Source: Mycolicibacterium sp. CBMA 226 (GTDB lineage Bacteria > Actinomycetota > Actinomycetes > Mycobacteriales > Mycobacteriaceae). From it: DNA of 64,000 bases. Numbering within the stretch: position 1 is the stretch's first letter; each line of letters starts with the position of its first letter. The stretch is taken from positions 212,640 to 276,639 of the forward strand of contig NZ_VTGY01000025.1 in the NCBI RefSeq assembly GCF_009729075.1. The letters are read 5' to 3'. Below, piece by piece: positions 57,268 to 64,000 of the stretch. A program made the translations under genes and the position numbers. The notes under the pieces were generated by a model. That model was not told where the DNA came from, made no database searches, and saw only the letters and a list, made by a program, of their open reading frames with translations.

Positions 57268-59304
57268 TCACATCGGCGCGTTCGCGGGCTGGAACACCCC
57301 GCTGCTGTCGGCTTCCTCTTCGGCCCGGATGACGTGCACGACGGCGTTGATCAGTGCCAGGTGGGTGAACGCCTGCGGGAAGTTGCCCAGGTGCCGGCCG
57401 GTGCGCGGCTCGATCTCCTCGGCGTAGAGATGCAGCGGGCTGGCGAACGACAGCAGCTTCTCGCACAGGTGCCGGGCCCGGCTCACTTCGCCGATCTCGA
57501 CCAGCGCGGACACCAGCCAGAACGAGCAGATGGTGAAAGTGCCTTCCTCGCCGGACAATCCGTCGTCGGTCTCCTCGGTGCGGTAGCGCAGCACCAGACC
57601 TTCCTCGGTCAGCTCTTCGGCGATGGCCATCACCGTCGCGCGCACCCGTGGGTCGTCGGCGGGCAGGAACCGGGTGAGGATCGCCAGCAGCAGTGAGGCA
57701 TCCAGTGCGTCGTCGCCGTACCGCTGGGTCAGCACGCCGCGGTTGTCGACGCCGTGGGCCAGGACGTCTTCCTTGATCTCGTCGGCGATCTTGCGCCACT
57801 GCTGCGCGTAGGACTTTTCCCCTTGCAGTTCAGCGAGTTTCGAGCCGCGATCCAACGCGACCCAGCACATGATCTTGCTGGACGTGAAGTGCTGCGGCTC
57901 GCCGCGCACCTCCCAGATGCCGCGGTCGGGTTCCTTCCAGTGCTTGATCGCTTCTTCCACTTGGTTTTTCAGCACCGGCCACAGCATCTCGGGAATCTGC
58001 TCACGGGACTTGGCGTGCAGATACACCGAGTCGAGCATGGTGCCCCAGATGTCGTGCTGCATCTGGTTGTAGGCGCCGTTGCCGATCCGGACCGGCCGCG
58101 AGTAGTCGTAGCCGGACAGGTGGTGCAGTTCCTCTTCGACGAGGCTGCGTTCGCCGCCGACGCCGTACATCACCTGAAGTGGGTGGCGCTCACCGTTGTT
58201 GGCGCCCGAGACGTCGGCGATGAACGAGAAGAAGTCGTCGGCCTCGCGGTCCAGCCCCAGGGTGTACAAGCCCCACAATGCGAAGGTGGAGTCCCGGATC
58301 CACGAGTACCGGTAGTCCCAGTTCCGTTCGCCCTGCGGCGTTTCCGGCAGCGACGTGGTACTCGCCGCCAACAGGGCGCCGGTCGGGGAGTAGGTCAGGC
58401 CCTTGAGGGTCAGCGCGCTGCGCTGCAGATACGACCGCCACGGGTGGTCCGGGAAGTCGCCGACGTTGATCCACTGCCGCCACGCCTCGCTGGTCTTCCA
58501 CATCTTGTCGGAGGCCTCGTCGAAGGTCTGCGGCGCGGGGTGCTTCGACCACGACAGCGCGACGAAAACCTTGTCGCCCTCGGTGAGTCGGGTCCGCGCC
58601 CGGGCCTCGTGGCCCTCCAGACCGATGCGCAGATTGGTGGTGAGCCGCAGCGTCGGGTGCGCTTCGGGGTTCTTGCCGGCCCGCGCGATCGCCTCGCCGT
58701 AGGCAGCGGCCGAGTACTCCCACGCCGCGCTCTCGCGGTGGTAGTCGAACGACGGCTCACAGCTCATGACGAACTCGACGGTGCCGCTGACGCAGCGGAC
58801 GGTGCGCAGCAGGATGTGCTCGGCGTCCCAGTCCATCGGGGTACGACGGTGCGTGCGGGACCGGGTCTCGATGTCGTGCCACGGCCCCATCACGAGGGCG
58901 TCGCGCACGATGGCCCAACCGGTGTGCGTCTGCCACGTGGTCTCCAGGATCAGTGAGCCCGGCAGGTACCGCCGCGCCGACGGCACCGTCACGCCGTAGG
59001 GCGCCAGGCGGAAGTGGCCGGCACCGCGGTCCAGGATCGAGCCGAAGACGCTGGGGGAGTCCGGCCGCGGCACGCACATCCACTCCACGGAGCCCGCCGA
59101 CGAGATCAGGCAGGTGTTCTCGCAGTCGGACAGGAACGCGTAGTCCGCGATCGGCGGAAACGGCGTGCGCACCGCCGCGGAGATCGCACCGCTCGTCAGT
59201 GAATCGGCGCCCGCAGGGGCAAGGTGGGGAATCCCGTGGCCGTTCGCCAGGATGTGGCCTGGGTCGCTCGACGGGCCCGATTCATCAGTGTGTGGCAGCA
59301 CCAT
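57268..59304 (-). CDS. glycoside hydrolase family 15 protein (trehalase-like)
   Basis: A 678-residue GH15 enzyme with a beta-sandwich N-terminal domain and an (alpha/alpha)6 barrel. The motif GERNWDYRYSWIRDS around residue 340 is the conserved substrate site, and AEEIEPRTGRHLGNFPQAF near the C terminus carries the second catalytic Glu. The M. tuberculosis homolog at this position was shown to be a trehalase, splitting trehalose into two glucose. I use ATG 59304; two upstream ATGs are possible. Unlike its sulfur neighbours it has eight Cys, a useful control. It converges on the thioester-like gene with a 13-base gap. Confidence 0.92.
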   Translation of the reverse strand: MVLPHTDESGPSSDPGHILANGHGIPHLAPAGADSLTSGAISAAVRTPFPPIADYAFLSDCENTCLISSAGSVEWMCVPRPDSPSVFGSILDRGAGHFRLAPYGVTVPSARRYLPGSLILETTWQTHTGWAIVRDALVMGPWHDIETRSRTHRRTPMDWDAEHILLRTVRCVSGTVEFVMSCEPSFDYHRESAAWEYSAAAYGEAIARAGKNPEAHPTLRLTTNLRIGLEGHEARARTRLTEGDKVFVALSWSKHPAPQTFDEASDKMWKTSEAWRQWINVGDFPDHPWRSYLQRSALTLKGLTYSPTGALLAASTTSLPETPQGERNWDYRYSWIRDSTFALWGLYTLGLDREADDFFSFIADVSGANNGERHPLQVMYGVGGERSLVEEELHHLSGYDYSRPVRIGNGAYNQMQHDIWGTMLDSVYLHAKSREQIPEMLWPVLKNQVEEAIKHWKEPDRGIWEVRGEPQHFTSSKIMCWVALDRGSKLAELQGEKSYAQQWRKIADEIKEDVLAHGVDNRGVLTQRYGDDALDASLLLAILTRFLPADDPRVRATVMAIAEELTEEGLVLRYRTEETDDGLSGEEGTFTICSFWLVSALVEIGEVSRARHLCEKLLSFASPLHLYAEEIEPRTGRHLGNFPQAFTHLALINAVVHVIRAEEEADSSGVFQPANAPM

Positions 59305-59402
59305 GTCGCACATCATCGACTCAATCTGTGGTTGCCGTCCACCGAAAGCCCGGACAAGGCCTGCCCGATTCAACCCGTCGCGATCCGAAACGGCGCACAC
59401 CG

Positions 59403-59408
59403 TAGGCT
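59403..59408 (+). promoter_or_regulatory. -10 box of a leaderless small membrane gene
   Basis: TAGGCT ends 7 bases before the ATG at 59416. Confidence 0.45.
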
Positions 59409-59415
59409 GGAATCG

Positions 59416-59610
59416 ATGAACGGCATTCTGAATTGGTGGGACGGCGTCGAGCTGTGGCTGTCCGGTCTGTCGTTCGTGCTGCAGACGATCATCGTGATGC
59501 CGGTGGTGCTGGGCCTGGCATATGGCCTGGCAGTGGTGCTCGACGTGGCTCTGGGCTACACCATCACCCTGCTGCACCGGGCCCGCCATGTCGAGGAGGA
59601 CGCGCTGTGA
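59416..59610 (+). CDS. small membrane protein
   Basis: A 64-residue protein with one long hydrophobic segment (about residues 15-50) that may span the membrane once or twice, preceded by a Trp-rich amphipathic start (WWDGVELWLS). The start is leaderless. It overlaps the next small gene by 4 bases (GTGA), so the two are co-translated. A small membrane gene at this position exists in M. tuberculosis as I recall. Its function is unknown; between GH15 and subI it could belong to either neighbourhood. Confidence 0.75.
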   Translation: MNGILNWWDGVELWLSGLSFVLQTIIVMPVVLGLAYGLAVVLDVALGYTITLLHRARHVEEDAL

Positions 59611-59693
59611 ACGGACTGCCGCAGTCACGGGTGACGTTGATCCTGGTGCTGCTGGTGGTGCTGGTAATTGTCACGTGGCTGCTGACTCGCTGA
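59607..59693 (+). CDS. 28-residue single-span membrane microprotein
   Basis: A 28-codon ORF beginning with GTG overlapping the previous stop (GTGA) and ending in TGA. The product has a short polar start, a 19-residue hydrophobic segment (from about residue 10, Leu/Val-rich) and an Arg at the end, the layout of a one-pass membrane microprotein. Its coupled translation with the 64-residue protein suggests the two form a complex. Automated annotation would normally miss it. Confidence 0.65.
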   Translation: MNGLPQSRVTLILVLLVVLVIVTWLLTR

Positions 59694-59718
59694 GCAGTTA
59701 CTGCGAAGCAACTTCTGA

Positions 59719-59724
59719 TATTCT
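59719..59724 (+). promoter_or_regulatory. -10 box of the leaderless upstream ORF of the sulfate transporter operon
   Basis: TATTCT ends 7 bases before the ATG of the upstream ORF at 59732. Confidence 0.6.
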
Positions 59725-59731
59725 TCCCGCC

Positions 59732-59824
59732 ATGCACGCAGCGTCCGGCACTACCGAGGGCCACATCTTGGCTCTCATTGCCGTGGGTACCCGCGCTGTT
59801 GCTGACGTCGCCTGTTGTCGCTGA
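59732..59824 (+). CDS. leaderless Cys-Cys upstream ORF, probable cysteine attenuator of subI
   Basis: A 30-codon ORF ending VACCR before TGA; the two adjacent TGT codons are its only Cys. A hairpin (GACCCG / CGGGTC, 59823-59852) starts at its stop codon. This matches the described cysteine-responsive attenuator ORF upstream of the mycobacterial sulfate ABC operon. Cysteine scarcity should slow the ribosome at the Cys codons and increase translation of subI, 121 bases downstream. Confidence 0.85.
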   Translation: MHAASGTTEGHILALIAVGTRAVADVACCR

Positions 59825-59945
59825 CCCGTTTCCGTCCGCGGTTTCTCGGGTCGGCGTCGGCTTCTGCAATGCCCACGTGCTGATTCATCACCCTTGCCGT
59901 GTGACGGAGTAGTTCATCCGTAAACCAGCAAGGAAGGTTCACCCA

Positions 59946-60986
59946 ATGCACAAGATCATCAAGAACTGGCGGGCCGCCACCGCGGTCGCTGCCGTTGCTG
60001 CGAGCACCGCTGTGCTCGCCGCCTGCGGTGGCGGAGCGAGTGACACCGCCGGCGGTGGCGGTGCGCAGTCGGGTGCCAACACCACCCTCACCCTGGTGGC
60101 GTACTCCGTGCCGGAGCCCGGCTGGAGCAAGATCATCCCGGCGTTTGCGGCCACCGCCGAGGGCAAGGGCGTCGCCGTCACGACGTCGTACGGCGCCTCC
60201 GGCGACCAGTCGCGCAAGGTTGAGTCGGGCGCCCCGGCCGACATCGTGAACTTCTCGGTCGAACCGGACGTCACCCGCCTGGTGAAGGCCGGCAAGGTCA
60301 GCAAGGACTGGAACGCCGACGCCACGAAGGGCATCCCGTTCACCTCGGTGGTGTCGCTGGTCGTGCGCAAGGGCAACCCCAAGGGCATCAAGGACTGGGA
60401 CGACCTGCTCAAGCCGGGCATCGAGGTCGTCACCCCCAGCCCGCTGAGCTCGGGTTCGGCCAAGTGGAACCTGCTGGCGCCCTACGCCGTCAAGAGCAAC
60501 GGCGGCAAGGACGCCCAGGCCGGCATCGATTACGTGCGGCAGCTCGTCGTCGAACACATCAAGACCCGTCCGGGTTCGGGCCGCGAAGCCACCGACCTGT
60601 TCCTGCACGGCACCGGTGACGTGCTGATCAGCTACGAGAACGAAGCCATCAACGTCGAGCGTCAGGGCAAGGACGTCGAGCACGTCAACCCGGCGCAGAC
60701 CTTCAAGATCGAAAACCCGGTGGCCGTCGTGACGTCGGGTCCGCATCAGGACAAGGCCAACGCGCTGAAGAACTTCCTCTACACCGCGGACGGGCAGAAG
60801 CTGTGGGCGCAGGCCGGGTTCCGTCCGGTCGATCCTGCCGTGACTGCTGATTTCGCCAAGGACTTCCCGACCCCGGAGAAGCTGTGGACCATCGCTGACC
60901 TCGGTGGATGGAAGACGGCCGATCCGGCGTTGTTCGACAAAGACAATGGCAGCATCACCAAGATCTACAAGCAGGCCACTGGATGA
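59946..60986 (+). CDS. subI: sulfate-binding lipoprotein
   Basis: A 346-residue periplasmic-type sulfate-binding protein. Residues 1-26 are a signal peptide ending in the lipobox LAAC, and the mature protein has the sulfate-pocket motifs (SYGASGDQSRKVE, SSGSAKWNLLA). The ribosome-binding site AAGGAAGG is strong. The lipobox Cys is its only Cys. It is the first gene of subI-cysT-cysW-cysA, controlled by the Cys-Cys upstream ORF, and overlaps cysT by 4 bases. It delivers sulfate to the ABC transporter for cysteine synthesis. Confidence 0.96.
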   Translation: MHKIIKNWRAATAVAAVAASTAVLAACGGGASDTAGGGGAQSGANTTLTLVAYSVPEPGWSKIIPAFAATAEGKGVAVTTSYGASGDQSRKVESGAPADIVNFSVEPDVTRLVKAGKVSKDWNADATKGIPFTSVVSLVVRKGNPKGIKDWDDLLKPGIEVVTPSPLSSGSAKWNLLAPYAVKSNGGKDAQAGIDYVRQLVVEHIKTRPGSGREATDLFLHGTGDVLISYENEAINVERQGKDVEHVNPAQTFKIENPVAVVTSGPHQDKANALKNFLYTADGQKLWAQAGFRPVDPAVTADFAKDFPTPEKLWTIADLGGWKTADPALFDKDNGSITKIYKQATG

Positions 60987-61867
60987 CATCCGCTGTTGAG
61001 TTCGACGACCTCCCGGCCCGGTCCGAGTCCGCCAGCAATGGTGGCTCGACCGGGCCGGGGTCCGGCGTGCGGCACGCCTTCGGCACCACGTCGCTGCGGG
61101 TCGGAGCGGCGAGCATCTGGCTGTCCGTCATCGTCCTGCTGCCGCTCGCCGCGATCGTCGTCCAGTCCGCCCGCGGCGGCTGGGGGTACTTCTGGTCCGC
61201 GGTCACGTCGAATTCGGCCATCGCGTCCTTCCGGGTGACGCTCGAGGTCTCGGCGGCCGTCGCGCTCATCAACCTGGTCTTCGGACTGTTGGTGGCGTGG
61301 GTGCTGACCCGGGACGACTTCGTCGGTAAACGACTGGTGGACGCGGTCATCGACCTGCCGTTCGCGCTTCCGACCATCGTGGCCAGCCTCGTGATGCTGG
61401 CGCTGTACGGTCCGGCCAGCCCGGTCAACCTGCATCTGCAGCACACCAAGTGGGGCATCGGCGTCGCGCTGCTGTTCGTCACGCTGCCATTTGTGGTGCG
61501 GTCGGTACAGCCGGTCTTGCTCGAACTGGATCAGGAGACCGAGGAGGCGGCCGCCTCGTTGGGCGCCAACAACTTCGTGATCTTCACCAAGGTGGTCCTT
61601 CCTGCGCTGCTGCCATCGCTGCTGTCGGGTGCGGGCCTGGCCTTCTCCCGGGCCATCGGCGAATTCGGTTCGGTGGTCCTGATCGGTGGTGCGGTGCCCG
61701 GCGAGACCGAGGTGTCCTCGCAGTGGATCCGCACGCTGATCGAGAACGACGATCCCACGGGTGCGGCGGCGATCTCGATTGTGCTGCTGCTGGTTTCGTT
61801 TGTCGTGCTGTTCGTGCTGCGGGTCATCGGATCGCGTGCGGCCAAGCGTGAGGAGCTCTCGGCATGA
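60983..61867 (+). CDS. cysT: sulfate ABC transporter permease CysT
   Basis: A 294-residue inner-membrane permease with about six spans and the EAA loop (EEAAASLGANNFVIFTKVVLP) that docks the ATPase. The N-terminal 35 residues are a hydrophilic, disordered extension. There is no Cys. ATG 60983 overlaps the subI stop (ATGA), and its own stop overlaps cysW. With CysW it forms the sulfate channel. Confidence 0.95.
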   Translation: MTSAVEFDDLPARSESASNGGSTGPGSGVRHAFGTTSLRVGAASIWLSVIVLLPLAAIVVQSARGGWGYFWSAVTSNSAIASFRVTLEVSAAVALINLVFGLLVAWVLTRDDFVGKRLVDAVIDLPFALPTIVASLVMLALYGPASPVNLHLQHTKWGIGVALLFVTLPFVVRSVQPVLLELDQETEEAAASLGANNFVIFTKVVLPALLPSLLSGAGLAFSRAIGEFGSVVLIGGAVPGETEVSSQWIRTLIENDDPTGAAAISIVLLLVSFVVLFVLRVIGSRAAKREELSA

Positions 61868-62676
61868 CCCTCTCACCGCTGGTCCGCTACCTCGCCCGGT
61901 ATGTGGCGCTCGCCTACATCGCGGTGCTCGTCATCGTGCCCGTCGGCCTGATCCTGTGGCGGACATTCCAGCCCGGCCTGGGCGAGTTCGTCACCCAGAT
62001 CACCACGCCGGCAGCGGTTTCCGCGCTGCAATTGTCATTGCTCGTCGTCGCCATCGTGGTGCCGCTCAACGTGCTGTTCGGGGTGCCGACCGCATTGGTG
62101 CTGGCCCGCAACAGGTTCCGCGGCAAGAGTGTGCTGCAGGCGGTGATCGACCTGCCGTTCGCGGTGTCGCCCGTCGTCGTCGGTGTGGCCCTGATCCTGT
62201 TGTGGGGATCGGCCGGCCTGCTCGGCTTCGTCGAGAACAGCTGGGGATTGAAGATCATCTTCGGCTTCCCCGGCATCGTGCTGGCGAGCATCTTCGTGAC
62301 CGTGCCATTCGTGATCCGCGAGGTCGAACCGGTGCTCCACGAGCTCGGCACCGACCAGGAAGAGGCCGCGTCCACCCTGGGCGCGCAGTGGTGGCAGACG
62401 TTCTGGCGCATCACGTTGCCGTCCATCCGCTGGGGCCTGACCTACGGCATCGTCCTGACCGTCGCCCGCACACTGGGGGAGTACGGCGCCGTCATCATGG
62501 TGTCCTCCAACCTGCCCGGCCAATCCCAGACCCTCACCCTGCTGGTCTCCGACCGGTACAGCCGCGGCGCCGAATACGGCGCGTACGCCATGTCGACAGT
62601 GCTGATGGCGGTCGCGGTGATCGTGCTGATCGTGCAGGTGGTCCTCGACGCCCGGCGTGCCCGGGCGGCACAATAG
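61864..62676 (+). CDS. cysW: sulfate ABC transporter permease CysW
   Basis: A 270-residue permease, paralog and partner of CysT, with about six spans and its EAA loop (EEAASTLGAQWWQTFWRITLP). There is no Cys. It overlaps cysT by 4 bases and is followed after 23 bases by cysA. Confidence 0.95.
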   Translation: MTLSPLVRYLARYVALAYIAVLVIVPVGLILWRTFQPGLGEFVTQITTPAAVSALQLSLLVVAIVVPLNVLFGVPTALVLARNRFRGKSVLQAVIDLPFAVSPVVVGVALILLWGSAGLLGFVENSWGLKIIFGFPGIVLASIFVTVPFVIREVEPVLHELGTDQEEAASTLGAQWWQTFWRITLPSIRWGLTYGIVLTVARTLGEYGAVIMVSSNLPGQSQTLTLLVSDRYSRGAEYGAYAMSTVLMAVAVIVLIVQVVLDARRARAAQ

Positions 62677-62699
62677 CTTTTCGATAGAAAGAACCGAAC

Positions 62700-63761
<1,062 letters not shown>

Positions 63762-63789
63762 GTCCCCGCGGTTCCCAACGCTTTTCGCG

Positions 63790-63831
63790 CCGCGACCGCA
63801 CAACCAGACTGATCTGGTTGCCTGGTCGCGG
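63790..63831 (+). terminator. cysA terminator, nested hairpin
   Basis: An outer stem CCGCGACC / GGTCGCGG (63790-63831) encloses an inner stem CAACCAGA / TCTGGTTG, and TGCTTTT follows. It ends the sulfate operon and separates it from the insertion sequence. Confidence 0.8.
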
Positions 63832-63880
63832 TGCTTTTCGCGTTGATCCGGTAACCAGGGCGTAGAAGTGCGAGGCGGTT

Positions 63881-64000
63881 TCAAGGGATCGATGCAACAG
63901 CTGGTGGGTTCGACAGTAGTTCCTCGAGTGCTTCGGCTGGTGTTCGCCAGTTCAGGGTTTGGCGTGGGCGGCCGTTGAGTTCGGCGGCGACGTTGTCCAG
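63881..64000 (-). mobile_element. C-terminal end of an IS30 family transposase
   Basis: The last 39 codons of a minus-strand gene that runs off the right edge. The segment AAELNGRPRQTLNWRTPAEA is the conserved C-terminal motif of IS30-type transposases. The stop is at 63881. The insertion-sequence end should lie in about 63832-63880, but with only one end in view I cannot define its terminal inverted repeat or target duplication. Confidence 0.8.

Overview
This is a high-GC actinobacterial chromosome segment from a Mycobacterium, probably a fast-growing Mycolicibacterium. The gene order proA - MoxR/VWA - nadD - rsfS - gpgP - octT - degV ... comEA - comEC - holA - rpsT - ATP-grasp/alpha-E/transglutaminase - CBS - PemK-like - lepA ... 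GH15 - subI-cysTWA is the order I recall from M. tuberculosis (roughly Rv2427c to Rv2397c). Many genes appear leaderless: a TANNNT-like -10 box ends 6-8 nt before the start codon, as is common in mycobacteria. I see no tRNA, rRNA, CRISPR or prophage.

Layout. (1) 0-7.3 kb: a leftward catabolic cluster (MmgE/PrpD, methylisocitrate-lyase-like enzyme, two-subunit aconitase-type hydratase, PEBP protein, P450) faces a GntR/UTRA regulator across a perfect 20-bp palindrome. (2) 7.3-15.1 kb: core genes for a PfkB sugar kinase, proline and NAD synthesis, ribosome silencing and methylglucose lipopolysaccharide synthesis. (3) 15.1-31.1 kb: an accessory block at the degV/comEA junction, with a second P450, two tandem large LuxR-type ATPase regulators, a TetR/MFS pair, and a monooxygenase/hydrolase cluster. 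A 16-bp dyad (GAGTA-N6-TACTC) sits 23 bp before a CACGCT box at two promoters flanking the LuxR pair. (4) 31.3-44.1 kb: core genes again, ending with lepA, which has no ATG, GTG or TTG start upstream of its GTP-binding loop and apparently starts at ATC.

(5) 45-63.8 kb is a sulfur neighbourhood and the most interesting part. It holds a five-gene operon (two LLM flavin monooxygenases, an amino-acid permease, a double-GNAT acetyltransferase, a DszC-like oxidase), a methanethiol methyltransferase, a family 2A encapsulin with its cysteine-desulfurase cargo, a thioester-domain-like protein, and the sulfate ABC transporter. Two leaderless upstream ORFs with terminal Cys codons precede the thioester-like gene and subI, which fits cysteine-responsive attenuation. 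The proteins of this neighbourhood are almost free of cysteine: about 4,750 residues in twelve proteins carry only two Cys, the desulfurase catalytic Cys and the SubI lipobox Cys. This composition signal links the uncharacterised monooxygenase operon and the thioester-like protein to sulfur starvation. My working model is that the operon imports, N-acetylates and oxidatively dealkylates an S-substituted cysteine or related organosulfur compound, MddA disposes of methanethiol, and the encapsulin stores sulfur released from cysteine.

The window ends in the 3' end of an IS30-type transposase, just past the cysA terminator.
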